DNA of 64,000 bases, taken from contig NZ_CP109473.1 in assembly GCF_036227405.1 (NCBI RefSeq), positions 1-64,000 on the forward strand. Reading direction: 5' to 3'. A program made the position numbers and the translations under genes. Below the pieces are notes generated by a model. It did no database searches and had not been told where the DNA came from. It saw only the letters and a program-made list of their open reading frames with translations. Source of the stretch: Streptomyces sp. NBC_01460. Its GTDB lineage: Bacteria; Actinomycetota; Actinomycetes; Streptomycetales; Streptomycetaceae. Each line of letters starts with the position of its first letter. Position 1 is the stretch's first letter. Positions 51,830-61,266 of this stretch are shown here, piece after piece.

Positions 51830-52878
51830 GTGAACCGGGGGGGTCTCGTCGTGCACGGCGGGCGGGCGGAAGCTCTGGAGGCAGCCGACGTGGTCCGCGC
51901 ATGGTGCGCGGAGCATGCCGTGCGGTGCACGGACATCGACGTGCGGCAAGGAGCACGGCGCAGTGCCCGCGAGGAGGTGGACGCCGCCGGCGACCCCGAC
52001 CTCATCGTGACGCTGGGAGGCGACGGCACCTTCCTGCGCGGGGCCCGGCTGGCCGCCGTCAACGACGCCCTGGTCCTCGGCGTCGACCTCGGACGGGTCG
52101 GCTTCCTCACCGACACCTCGGTGTCCGAGGTCCGTACCGCGCTGGACTCGGTGCGCGAAGACCGGATCAGGATCGACAGCCGCATGCTGCTCACCCTGCG
52201 CGCTTCCCGCCGCCTGGAGGTGCCGGCAGAGATGGAAGCCCTGCTGGCGTGCGGCCGCGGACCGCTCCTGCCTCCTCCTCATTCCTGCCCGATGCGAGAC
52301 CGACGAGGACTGGGGCATCGCGCTCAGCGTCACCGCGCTCAACGACATCGTGCTGGAGAAACTTTCCTGGGACCGGCAGATCTCCGTCGGGGTGTATGTC
52401 GCCGGTCGGCTCCTGGCCTCCTACTCGGCGGACGCGCTGCTGGTGGCGACCCCGACCGGCTCCACGGCCTACAGCTTCGCCGCCGGAGGCCCCGTCATGT
52501 CCACGCGCGCCGAGGCGCTCGTCTTCACGCCGGTCGCCCCGCACATGGCGTTCGACCGGTCGGTCGTCACGGCCCCGGACGAGCCCGTCGGGCTGCGCCT
52601 GCTGGAGCGCTCGGGCCCGGCCGCAGTGAGCATCGACGGCCAGGTGCAGGGCGTACTCGATCCGGGCGACTGGATCGATGTGTACTGCCCGGCGCCGCCT
52701 GCGAGCGGTACGGCTGGGCCCGATGGACTTCTACGGCCGCCTTCGAGAGCGGATGAACCTCACCGACGCCCCGGCGGCAGTCGCCGTTGGAACGCCCGCC
52801 CCTCTCTGGTCCGTCACGACACCACCCCCCGGAGACCTCGCACACCTCCAGCTGCTGACAACCCTGGACGACTTGTGA
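51830..52878 (+). pseudogene. NAD kinase gene with two frameshifts
   Basis: From GTG 51830 the sequence GGLVVHGGRAEALEAADVVR leads to TLGGDGTFLRGARLAA (the GGDGT loop) and DLGRVGFLTD. After a frameshift near 52270 it continues DEDWGIALSVTALNDIVLEK and VATPTGSTAYSFAAGGPV. After a second shift near 52690 it continues GPMDFYGRLRERMNL to TGA 52878. Joined, this is a complete NAD kinase. Because the enzyme is essential, a functional copy must exist elsewhere; this one is a decayed paralogue. Confidence 0.85.
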
Positions 52879-53259
52879 CCGGGGCATGATCGTCACACCG
52901 GTGGATGGATGGGCACCGATCCATCCAGCGCCGATGGGGGCATCAGCCCGGCAGATGCCCGTCAGCACTCGTCAGGAATGGAAGGACGCCTGCACGGTCC
53001 GGAGTCAACGGGTGCGGCGAGGCATCCTGATCAGTTACGCGCGTCGGGCATCAGGGCCCGCCGCCCGGGCGGACGATGCTCTGCGGTCGTACACGCTGGC
53101 CCCGGCGAGGTCCCCCTCCGTGTCCAGGCACGGCTCATGGGGGGACCCCGTGTGAGCATGTCACCACGGCCAGAGCAGCACCGGGTCTTACCTGCGACAC
53201 ACCAGGTGCCTGTATAGGCGGTCGTGCGGTGCCCACCGATCACCCGAGGATCCTCACCT
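52879..53259. other. Gap without recognisable gene
   Basis: 381 bp with short random frames only. GAGGA at 53246-53250 is the ribosome binding site of the antiporter gene. Confidence 0.5.
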
Positions 53260-54857
53260 ATGGCGGCACTTGAGTTCCTCGTGATCCTGGGGTGCGCCCT
53301 GCTGGTGAGCGGAGCGCTCGCCCACCGGCTTCAGGTGGCCGCACCCGTGCTGCAATTAGCCGTCGGCGTCCTGCTGGGCTTCGTGCCCGCACTGCGCGAG
53401 ACCGAGCTGCCGCCGGACGTGCTGCTCCTCGTCTTCCTGCCGGTGCTCCTGTACTGGGAGAGCGTGACAACATCCCTGCGGGCGATCCGGCGCGATCTGC
53501 GCGGCATCGTGCTGACGGGCACCCTCCTGGTGGTCGTCACGCCTGGGGCGTGGCCGCGCTCGCCCACGCGCTTGGCCTTCCGTGGGGCCCGGCCTGGGTC
53601 CTGGGTGCCGCCGTCGCCCCGACCGACGCCACCGCGGTCGGTGTCGTGTCCCGGCTGCTGCCCCGGCGCAACGTCACGCTGCTGCGAGCCGAGTCCCTCA
53701 TCAACGACGGCACCGCACTGGTCGTCTACAGCCTGGCGGTCGGCGTCACCGTCGGCTCCGAGCATCTCGGTGCGGCCCATGTGAGCGGCCTGGTGGCCCT
53801 GTCCTACGGCGGTGGCATCGCGGCCGGCGCAGTGGTGGCATGGCTCGGCATTCAGCTCCGGCGCCGGGTACGCGTTCTCGGTGACACGCTGCCGGACAAC
53901 CTGACGATCATCCTGCTCCCGTTCAGCGCGTACCTGGTGGCCGAGCAGGTGGAGGCGTCGGGAGTGCTCGCGGTGGTGGTGTGCGGGCTGGTCATGAGTC
54001 AGGCCGGGCCCAGCATCGGCCGGGCCGCGGCACGGCGGCAGACGGAGGCGTTCTGGTCGCTGGGGATGTACCTGCTCAACGGCGCCCTGTTCGTCCTGGT
54101 CGGGCTGGAGGCGCAGGCAGCAGTTCGCGAACTGTCCGGCACCGCCCTCACCCAGGCTCTGCTGCTGGTCGCTGCAGTCTACGGTGCGCTGGTCGTCGTC
54201 CGGTTCCTGTTCCTGTTCGTCTCCGTATACGCGATCAGGGCGCTGGACCGGCGGCCACGGCAGCGGAAACGCCGTATGGGCCACCGGGCCCGTGTGGTGA
54301 GCGCCCTGGCCGGGTTCCGGGGGGCCGTCTCCCTCGCGCTGGCGCTGTCCGTGCCCTACACCGTCGACTCGGGCACTGCGTTCCCCGACCGCGACACCAT
54401 CGTCTTCGTCACCGCGGGCGTCGTCGTAGCCACCCTCGTGGTGCAGGGTCTGATCCTCCCGGCCATCGCCCGCTGGGCCCAACTGCCCCGCGACCAGGAG
54501 ACCGAACGTGAACTCGGCCTCGCCCGGACCACGGCGGCCGAGGCCGCACTCGACGCTCTGCCCGCAGTTGCGGCCGACCTCGGTACCGACACGGACGTCA
54601 CCGAGCGGCTGCGGGCCGAGTACGAGACCCACCTGAACACCCTGCGCGCCGCCACCACAAGTGTTCCGGAGTCGGGAGCGCTGGTACGACGCCATCGGCA
54701 GGACGCAACTCTGCGCCTGGCTCTCCTCGAACACAAGCGCTCGGCCGTCATCAACCTGCGTGACCGGCATCGCATCGACGATGGCGTGCTCCTGCAGGTG
54801 CAGCAGCAGCTGGACGCGGAGGAGGTACGTCTGTCGCAGGTGACGGACCCGGAGTGA
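53260..54857 (+). pseudogene. CPA1-type Na+/H+ antiporter gene with a frameshift
   Basis: ATG 53260 begins AALEFLVILGCALLVSGALA with several helices. Near 53545 the frame breaks (VVVT, then WGVAALAHALGLPWGPAW in the next frame). It continues without interruption to 54857: GAAVAPTDATAVG and RAESLINDGTALV are the ion-binding helices of CPA1/NhaP exchangers, about ten further helices follow, and a cytosolic tail holds RAEYETHLNTLR. One base explains the lesion. The downstream part cannot start efficiently, so the transporter is probably not made, unless the shift is a sequencing error. Confidence 0.85.
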
Positions 54858-54899
54858 GGAAAGGGCCGCTCGTCGTGGCACGTGAACAACCAGACCCTG

Positions 54900-55580
54900 T
54901 CCAAGAACCCGCAAGGGCGCTGGGCGGGGTCCGCGTAGCGCACCGCGTTGGTCAGCACCGCTGGAATGAGGAGTCGGTCGGCCAGGCCGAGCGTGTGGGC
55001 GGCGAGCCGCGTCGAGCCGGCTCCGAGACCCTGCAGCCCCCAGTGCAGGACCTCCAGGCGCAGGTTCGCCCCGGCGACCTCCCGCCACTGGGCCAGGAGT
55101 TGCTCGGCGAGATCCGGGCGCCCGGCCGACAAGGCCCTGACCGGATCCGACGCAGGCCCAAGCAGGATCGTGAGCTTCTCGTCCGCGTACTGCTGGAGCA
55201 CGGGCCAGGCCACGACCGGCGGACCGCCGTCGGCGGTCGCATGGGCGGCAGAAACGCTGCTGCCGAGCCGTGCCCACCCGGCGATGTCCTGGGCGAGGAG
55301 GGTGATGCGCAGAGGCGCCTCGGCCACGTGGGCACCACCTCGCACCGGTGTCCGCGGTTTGAGGGCCGGGCCGGCCGCGGTGTGTAGTGCGACCGCGAGG
55401 TCGACGCCGAGAACCGGGTGCACACCGGCGGACGATGCCGGTGACGGTGTCGCGGTCGGTCAGCGCCAGCGTGGTGATACCGCGCTCGGCGGCTTGGGCG
55501 ACCAGGTCGTGCGGTTGGGAGGTGCCGTAGCGGGCGGAGTAGCCGCTGGCGACATGCAGATGTACACCACCACCACCCAC
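54900..55580 (-). pseudogene. N-terminal fragment of error-prone DNA polymerase DnaE2
   Basis: The minus strand reads VHLHVASGYSARYGTSQPHD and RGITTLALTDRDTVTG, the PHP domain start of DnaE2. After a small deletion with frame change near 55430 it continues HPVLGVDLAVAL, LRITLLAQDIAGWARLG and LTNAVRYADPAQ. Only about 220 of more than 1000 residues remain, so no polymerase is made. Confidence 0.75.
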
Positions 55581-55895
55581 AACCTTCCGTCAAATACACC
55601 CAAATGCTGCCTAAAAACCCTGACCAGGCCTCCACAGTCGAACGTAAATCGAACAAGCGAGTAATAGTACTCCTCCCCGGAAGCCTCCAGTGACTTGTGA
55701 CGAGGCGTTTTGAGTTAGCCCCTGAGCGTTGCACTTGGCCCGGCTGAGCTGACGGTTGGCCTGGGCCGTTCGCGGGTGGCTCCGCCGATCTGATCGGCTG
55801 CAGCTCATGGGTTTCTCGTTACTCCGCAGCGTGGCCGATGAGTTTGTGGCTCCCGGTCAGTCCATGCTCGTGGCACCCCAGGAAAGGACACCGTC
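55581..55895. other. AT-richer gap upstream of the reductase gene
   Basis: 315 bp with no gene. Around 55600-55690 the sequence is notably less GC rich than the rest of the window (AAATACACCC, TAATAGTACTCC), which may mark a promoter or foreign DNA. Confidence 0.45.
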
Positions 55896-56501
55896 ATGTC
55901 TGAGCTTCTCGTCGACTTCATCACCTCCCTCGACGGCCACGCGTCGGGAGAGGGATGGCCCGGGTTCTGGGGCCTCGAGGGCCCGGAGTACCTCGCATGG
56001 CTCGGCGAGCAGCCGAAGGTCACCTACCTGATGGGAGCGAACACCTACCGCCTTATGTCGGGCTTTGCTGCAGGCGAGGTCCCGAATGGCCAAGACGAGT
56101 TCAGGCCGGAAGAAGAGGCGTCTGTCGACGAGCTCACGCAAGCGTCCAAAATGGTGTTCTCCTCCTCGCTCGAGGAGCCACTGACGTGGGCCAACTCCAC
56201 GCTCGTCCGCGGCGACGCCGTCGAAGCGGTCCGTGCGATGAAGTCGGGTGGCTCGGGGCTCCTCAGCACAATCGGCAGCCTCAGCCTGTGCCGGTCCCTG
56301 CTGCGGGCCGGACTCGTCGACCGCTTCCGGGTCGTGATCTTCCCGGTGATCACCGGGGCCACGGGCGAAGAGCGCATCTACGACGGCTATCCGGACGTTG
56401 CCCTGGAGATGATCGAGCACCGCACCTTCGACGGCCGCATCCAGCTGGTCGAGTACAAGCCCCGCGTGCTCGAACACCCGCCGCTCGGCGTTCCTGCGTG
56501 A
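55896..56501 (+). CDS. Dihydrofolate reductase-like / RibD C-terminal family protein
   Basis: 201 residues from ATG 55896 behind AGGAAAGGA. The family pattern is clear: LLVDFITSLDGHASG, TYLMGANTYRLMSG, KMVFSSSLEEPLTWANSTLV, LLSTIGSLSLCRSLLRAGLV (GS..L...L...GLVD) and FPVITGATGEERIYD. These NADPH-dependent reductases act on pteridine-like or other small molecules; many Streptomyces copies have no known substrate. Length is normal. It stands alone between a DnaE2 fragment and an esterase fragment. Confidence 0.88.
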   Translation: MSELLVDFITSLDGHASGEGWPGFWGLEGPEYLAWLGEQPKVTYLMGANTYRLMSGFAAGEVPNGQDEFRPEEEASVDELTQASKMVFSSSLEEPLTWANSTLVRGDAVEAVRAMKSGGSGLLSTIGSLSLCRSLLRAGLVDRFRVVIFPVITGATGEERIYDGYPDVALEMIEHRTFDGRIQLVEYKPRVLEHPPLGVPA

Positions 56502-56509
56502 TGTCGCCC

Positions 56510-56790
56510 CGTCCGCCGGTCTGGACGGCCGGCGGGGGCGATGCTGTGGCCGACCGGGTCGCGCCGTGCGGTGGTCGTTGCCCCGGATTGGGTGGTCAGG
56601 TAGTGCCAGGTGCGGTCGAGGAGTTCGCGGGGGATGACGCGGTGTTCGCCGTGCGCAACGAAGACCGGAACACCGGCCAGGTGCGCGGCGTGCGTCGGCA
56701 CTCCTGCCTCGAAGGGCAGGGTGCCGCAGAGAATCGTGGCACCGGCGTACAGTGCTTGGCCCCTGAGGCCAGCACTCTGGTTGGCGCGGC
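56510..56790 (-). pseudogene. Phospholipase/carboxylesterase fragment
   Basis: One minus-strand frame gives ALYAGATILCGTLPFEAGVP, then LAGVPVFVAHGEHRVIPREL, LLDRTWHYLTTQSGATTTA and RRDPVGHSIAP. This is the C-terminal half (Asp and His of the triad) of a YpfH-type esterase. The nucleophile half is missing upstream. Confidence 0.6.
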
Positions 56791-56924
56791 TGGGCGGACT
56801 TGAGTAGCCCACAGGCAAGGCAATGAGACAGGTTCGGTGGCACACCGTGTCCGGTCAGGAGGACAAGGACTGGATCAGCGAGCAATGCTCAGGAGTTGTG
56901 GATCAGTTCCGGAGGGCACGCGAA

Positions 56925-57002
56925 GGGCGTACCTTCCCGAATGCTCCTGTGATGGTCACCGAGTAGGCCGGCAGTGCGAGTGCCGGTCGGGAAGGTACGC
57001 CC
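56925..57002 (+). promoter_or_regulatory. Compound hairpin covering the transposase ribosome binding site
   Basis: GGGCGTACCTTCCCGA (56925-56940) pairs perfectly with TCGGGAAGGTACGCCC (56987-57002), 16 bp, ending one base before the GTG start at 57003. A smaller stem, CCGGCA/TGCCGG (56968-56973, 56981-56986), lies inside. The right arm contains the GGAAGG ribosome binding site, so a transcript reading in from outside would hide it. This is a known strategy to prevent transposase expression from host promoters. Confidence 0.8.
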
Positions 57003-58256
57003 GTGCTCACCGTAGTGAGTGACGACGCCGCCACGCGAGGCGGCTCCCTGATCGACGAGATTGTGCGCGAGGGCGCCCGCCGTATGCTGGCCGCGGTGCT
57101 GGAGGCGGAAGTCAACCAGTACATAGCCGAGTTGGCAGCCGAGCGGGACGAGCGCGGGCACCGGATGGTGGTGCGCAATGGCCGTCACCTGGCGCGGACT
57201 GTGGTCACTGCGGCCGGTCCGGTCGAGGTCGCCGCGCCCCGGGCGAACGGCCGCCGGGTGGACGGGGCGACCGGCGAACGTAAGCGGTTTTCCTCGAAGA
57301 TTCTGGCCCCGTGGTGCCGGAAGTCCCCGAAGATCAGCGAGGTGCTGCCGCTGCTCTACCTGCACGGCCTGTCGTCGGGGGACTTCGTGCCCGCGCTGGA
57401 GCAGTTCCTCGGCTCCTCGGCCGGCCTCTCGCCCGCCACCGTGACCCGGCTGATCACGCAGTGGCAGGCCGACCACACCGCGTTCCAGGACCGTGACCTG
57501 TCCGCCACGGACTACGTGTATGTCCGGGCGGACGGCGTTCACCTGCGGATACGCCTGGAGGAGGCGAAGGCCGCGGTGCTGGTGCTGATGGGTGTGCACG
57601 CGGATGGCACGAAAGAATTGATCGCGATGACGGACGGCTACCGCGAGTCGTCCGAGGCCTGGGCGGGCCTGCTGCGGGACTGCGCTCGCCGGGGCATGCG
57701 GGCTCCGGTCCTGGCCGTCGGCGACGGCGCGCTCGGCTTCTGGAATGCGCTGAGCGAGGTGTTTCCCGACACCCGTCATCAGAGGTGCTGGGTTCACAAA
57801 CCGGCCAACGTGCTCGACGCGCTCCCGAAGTCCGCCCAGCCAGCGGCCAAGCGCGCCGTCCAGGAGATCTACGACGCCGAGGACAAGGACCACGCGGTCA
57901 AGGCGGTCCGCGACTTCGCGCGGGCCTACGGGGCGAAATACCCCAAGGTCGTCAAACGGATCACGGGCGATGAGGACGAGATGCTGGCGTTCTTCGACTT
58001 CCCCGCTGAGCACTGGATCCATCTGCGCACCACCAACCCGATCGAGTCCACCTTCACCACCGTCCGGCTCCGCACCAACGTCACCAGGGGCGCCGGCTCC
58101 CGCGCCGCAGGACTGGCCATGGTCTTCGAGCTCATCGAGTCCGCCCAGGCCCGCTGGCGGGCCGTGAACGCACCCCACTTGGTCGCCCTGGTCCGTGCCG
58201 GAGCATGCTTCGAACGTGGCCAACTGGTGGAGCGACCGGAAGGGCTCGCCGCATGA
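57003..58256 (+). CDS. IS256/Mutator-family transposase
   Basis: 417 residues from GTG 57003. The family signatures are present: MLAAVLEAEVNQYIAELAAE near the N-terminus, VVRNGRHLARTVVT, and a DDE core with D in YVYVRADGVHLRIR, D in VLAVGDGALGFWNALSEVFP, the RHQRCWVHK motif, and E in TTNPIESTFTTVRLRT. Length and all catalytic residues are normal, so it is probably active. Expression may be restrained by the hairpin over its start. It overlaps the next gene by 4 bp. Confidence 0.93.
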   Translation: MLTVVSDDAATRGGSLIDEIVREGARRMLAAVLEAEVNQYIAELAAERDERGHRMVVRNGRHLARTVVTAAGPVEVAAPRANGRRVDGATGERKRFSSKILAPWCRKSPKISEVLPLLYLHGLSSGDFVPALEQFLGSSAGLSPATVTRLITQWQADHTAFQDRDLSATDYVYVRADGVHLRIRLEEAKAAVLVLMGVHADGTKELIAMTDGYRESSEAWAGLLRDCARRGMRAPVLAVGDGALGFWNALSEVFPDTRHQRCWVHKPANVLDALPKSAQPAAKRAVQEIYDAEDKDHAVKAVRDFARAYGAKYPKVVKRITGDEDEMLAFFDFPAEHWIHLRTTNPIESTFTTVRLRTNVTRGAGSRAAGLAMVFELIESAQARWRAVNAPHLVALVRAGACFERGQLVERPEGLAA

Positions 58257-58753
58257 CCGACCAACCCTTCGACGAGGAACCCCCCGAGCACCTCCGCTAC
58301 CGCAGGTACCTGGGGGATCTGGAAGATGTCTCGGAGGCGGACGAGGCCGCCCTGGTGGCCACCGTCCTGGAAGATCCGAACGTGTCGATGGCGGAAGCCG
58401 CGGTCAACCGCCACCTTGAGCGTCAGGCAGCCCGCCTGCTGACCGACCCAGCGTTCCCCGCTTGGGCCCAGACCTTGGCCACAGTAATCGGAGACCGTCC
58501 CTTCCTCGCCCGTCGGCTGCGCGAGTGGACCCTGCTCAGGGCAATCGCGCTGGATGAGTCATGGACCGCCGAGGACCTCACCACTGCATCTGACTGGTTC
58601 CAGCGCACGGCCTCGGTCGTACTCGTTGTCGCCTCACCCGAGGCCCTCAGTTTGCTCGCCGAACGGGGACGAACCCGTCGCGTTCGGAACGCAGCGAGCC
58701 GCCGACTGCAACATTCAGATCAACACCGACCTGACTCGATCCACAAGTCTTGA
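58253..58753 (+). CDS. Possible IS passenger protein (166 aa)
   Basis: ATG 58253 overlaps the transposase stop (ATGA), so it is coupled to it. The acidic N-terminus (TDQPFDEEPPEHLRYRRYLG) is followed by a helical protein with LEDPNVSMAEAAVNRHLERQ, DPAFPAWAQTLATV and RRLREWTLLRAIAL. It ends with an Arg-rich tail that runs into the IS right end. There is no recognised domain. It may be a regulator of transposition or a host gene whose 3' end was captured. Codon use matches the transposase. Confidence 0.6.
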   Translation: MTDQPFDEEPPEHLRYRRYLGDLEDVSEADEAALVATVLEDPNVSMAEAAVNRHLERQAARLLTDPAFPAWAQTLATVIGDRPFLARRLREWTLLRAIALDESWTAEDLTTASDWFQRTASVVLVVASPEALSLLAERGRTRRVRNAASRRLQHSDQHRPDSIHKS

Positions 58754-58780
58754 CGATTCCTCCCCCGGGGGCTCCTCGTG

Positions 58781-59641
58781 CTACTCCGTGGGCGTTATTC
58801 GCCAGGTGCCGTGGCGTACGTCGAGCGTCGCGGTGAGGTCGGATTGGTGCGGGAACGGGATGCCCAACCGCCACGGGTCTGGCAGGGCGGCCAGCCCGAT
58901 GGTGACTAGATCCTCGGTGACGACGCCCCGGGCTCCGATCCAGTGAGGTGCGGTGGCGATCAGCTGATCGGCTAGCCAGGGCGGAGGCTCGGGAACGCGC
59001 GAGAAAAGCCCCTCGGTGAGTTCGGCAAGGGCGGAGCCGGCCAGCAGGCTCAGCAGCCGCGCCAGAACCGCGGCCGGCAGAGCGAGAGCACGGGTCTCCA
59101 ACAACACGTAGCAGTCGTCGTGGCCCGAGAACCAGACCCGGGAGTCTTCCAAGCGGCTCAGGAGCGGCTCATCAACGTCAGTCGTGCCGAGTACGAGGGC
59201 TAGCTCGTCGAGCTGCTCCGGTGTCACGTCAGAGGGCAGGTCGATCAGAGTCAGCTCGTACGGCGACCAGGTGCCATCGAGGAGACGGGGCAGGAGGTCG
59301 CGGTCCATCACCAGGAACTCCTCCGAGAGTCCGCTCGTGCCGGACGCCCAGGATCCGAGGGAGTGGACCGTGCACGGCACGCCGAGCTCGGCGGCGATCA
59401 GCGAGGGCCGCAGCGGACGCCAATCCTCGTCCAGGTAGGAGTTGGTCTCCAGCGACACCACTGCGACCGTGTCGTTCGCTGCGGCTGTGAGCAGGTCGAC
59501 CAGCTCGCCCGCCTGGGCCGCACCGGCACTGACTCGCCAAAGCCCTTCGGCCTCGCGGACGCTGAAGCTCAATGGGAACGGCTGGCGCTCTATGCCGACA
59601 CTGTTCACGCTGAACGCGCCCCGCTGCCCGACCTCGATCAC
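58781..59641 (-). CDS. Hypothetical protein (286 aa)
   Basis: GTG 59641 follows a GGGGGAA stretch. The protein is acidic, balanced and apparently intact: AVVSLETNSYLDEDWRPLRP, then LIDLPSDVTPEQLDELALVL, LSRLEDSRVWFSGHDDCYVL, ending ATLDVRHGTWRITP. It has no membrane helix or signal peptide. I do not recognise the family. Its stop lies 24 bp from the right end of the IS256 element, which may have displaced its native downstream sequence. Confidence 0.65.
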   Translation of the reverse strand: MIEVGQRGAFSVNSVGIERQPFPLSFSVREAEGLWRVSAGAAQAGELVDLLTAAANDTVAVVSLETNSYLDEDWRPLRPSLIAAELGVPCTVHSLGSWASGTSGLSEEFLVMDRDLLPRLLDGTWSPYELTLIDLPSDVTPEQLDELALVLGTTDVDEPLLSRLEDSRVWFSGHDDCYVLLETRALALPAAVLARLLSLLAGSALAELTEGLFSRVPEPPPWLADQLIATAPHWIGARGVVTEDLVTIGLAALPDPWRLGIPFPHQSDLTATLDVRHGTWRITPTE

Positions 59642-60080
59642 TGCTTCCCCCCGAGAACCCGCCGGGCGTCACTGCCCAGCCCACATCCATCAATCATCGC
59701 CGGTCAGCAGGGCGACCCTGCCATGGCCAACCACCACTTGAAGGAAATGTGGTCCAGGGATCACGCCCACGCGTAGTTCACGTCGGGCACGGCGCTGACC
59801 TGGGGCATGGTGTCGTTCTGTCCTCCATGCCCATGCACTGGCCGATCGTGTTCGCACCCCGTGTGAACAGCTCGCTCCAGCCGCACCTCCACACCCGCTA
59901 CCCGTAGCGAAGCCCGAAGGCGACGCTGTCTGAGCCGGGACGCCCTTCGTTCCGGCTACCGGATGGGCGTTTTCCGACACGGCCCCTCATAACTCCCGCG
60001 CACCGAGGGGTGGTGCCGGCGCGCAGGTACTGCGGGGTCTGCTCCGGCTGGCGGCCCTCGTGCTCGAACTGGAGGAAGCT
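59642..60080. other. Gap without recognisable gene
   Basis: About 440 bp between divergent genes. Open frames on either strand look random. It should contain promoters for both neighbours. Confidence 0.45.
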
Positions 60081-60614
60081 GTGTGTAGGTCCCTCACCGC
60101 ACTAGCGGGCGTCTTCGCGCTCGCCGCCACACCCGTGGCCGTCGCTACCCCCGCGCAGGCCGACACTCCCCTGATCGTGTGTACGGGGTCGGTCACTGTG
60201 GACTACAACCCGCCGCTCGGCCCGCTGCCCCGGCAGACGGCGCAGGGCGTGACGGAAAAGCTCGGAACGAGCGGCGGCGGAAGCTGCACCGGTCCGTTCG
60301 CTGCGGGAAGTGCCTCCACCGGGTTCGACCAGCAGGTCAGCTGCCTCCTGCAGGGGCTGGGCGACACCCTGGTCCAAAACGTGGTGACATACCACTGGCA
60401 GGGCGGACAGACGAGCACGATCACCTATCCCGTGACCACGGTCATCCATGCCGGAAATCAGGAGATCGTCACCTCTACCGGAACCGTGACCGCCGGCTAC
60501 GGCGTGGGCTCGCTCTCGGAACGAATCGCCGTATACCCGAGCCTCGACGTGCTCGACTGCCTCAGCTCGGCCATCACTCAGCAGACCGGCCTCCTGACCG
60601 TCACCCTCATCTGA
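60081..60614 (+). CDS. Small secreted protein of unknown function
   Basis: 177 residues from GTG 60081 with GGAGG (60072-60076) upstream; an earlier GTG (60060) would spoil the signal peptide. The signal peptide is VCRSLTALAGVFALAATPVA with cleavage near AQA-D. The mature part is Ser/Thr/Gly/Val rich with four Cys (positions near CTGS, SCTG, SCLL and DCLS), a Trp in YHWQGGQTSTITYPV and beta-strand periodicity. It resembles small Streptomyces extracellular proteins of unknown role. Confidence 0.75.
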   Translation: MCRSLTALAGVFALAATPVAVATPAQADTPLIVCTGSVTVDYNPPLGPLPRQTAQGVTEKLGTSGGGSCTGPFAAGSASTGFDQQVSCLLQGLGDTLVQNVVTYHWQGGQTSTITYPVTTVIHAGNQEIVTSTGTVTAGYGVGSLSERIAVYPSLDVLDCLSSAITQQTGLLTVTLI

Positions 60615-61266
60615 CTGGCGTCCGGCTCGTGGTCGATCCAACGAGCCGCCCCGTCGCTGACCAGGTCCGCGCGCTCTGTCGGTCGATGGCGTCGCTGTCT
60701 CCTCGCGTGCCTGGACGCTTCGCCGAAGGGCCCGCCAAGCGTCGGCGGCTCGCTCATCTCCGCCCGACGCTCCCTGCTACGGGCCTTCGTGCAGACCGAC
60801 GAGGCGGCAGAGAACCTCACCATGAACACGCGCTGTGGATCCGCGACACCGGGCATGGGAGGGCATTTCCGCGTTGCTGTGACCTCACCCGCCACCGCAC
60901 CCCTTGAAGGGAACGCGGTTCCGTGAGCAGTGGCTTCTGCTGCGATCCAGCTTTCCGCGCCCCGTGAGCACCGCCTTCGACAGCCGATCATGAGCAGAAC
61001 GCACGAAAGGCTCTCACCTGTCCTTCGCTCTGAGTACGGCGTGCTGCCGGCCGCTGAGGGCGGGTGGCGCTGCTTTCGGATGCGCTCTCCTGAGTGCTGG
61101 GCCGTCCGGCAGAAGGCGCGTTGGCCGAGCGGAAGTCGGGGGGAGAGCTTCAAGTGCCACGACGATCGCCAGCTTCTGAAACCGGCGATCGTCGTCCATG
61201 TTCCCTCGGCGATTCGGAGCGGGCACGGCCGACGGGGTGAGGCGAAGGCCGCTGGAGGCCGGCGCT
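60615..61266. other. Gap without recognisable gene
   Basis: About 650 bp. None of the frames looks coding and I find no hairpin or RNA gene. It is likely debris next to the decayed transporter gene. Confidence 0.45.

Larger units (their letters stand above)
56885..58757 (+). mobile_element. IS256-family element with passenger ORF
   Basis: Putative 20-bp terminal inverted repeats match at 16 of 20 positions: left 56885-56904 (ending TTGTGGATC) and right 58738-58757 (its complement ends TTGTGGATC). They enclose a Mutator-type transposase gene and a second ORF whose stop codon (58751-58753) lies inside the right repeat. No 8-9 bp target duplication is visible at these ends, so the exact boundaries are tentative. 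Confidence 0.6.
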
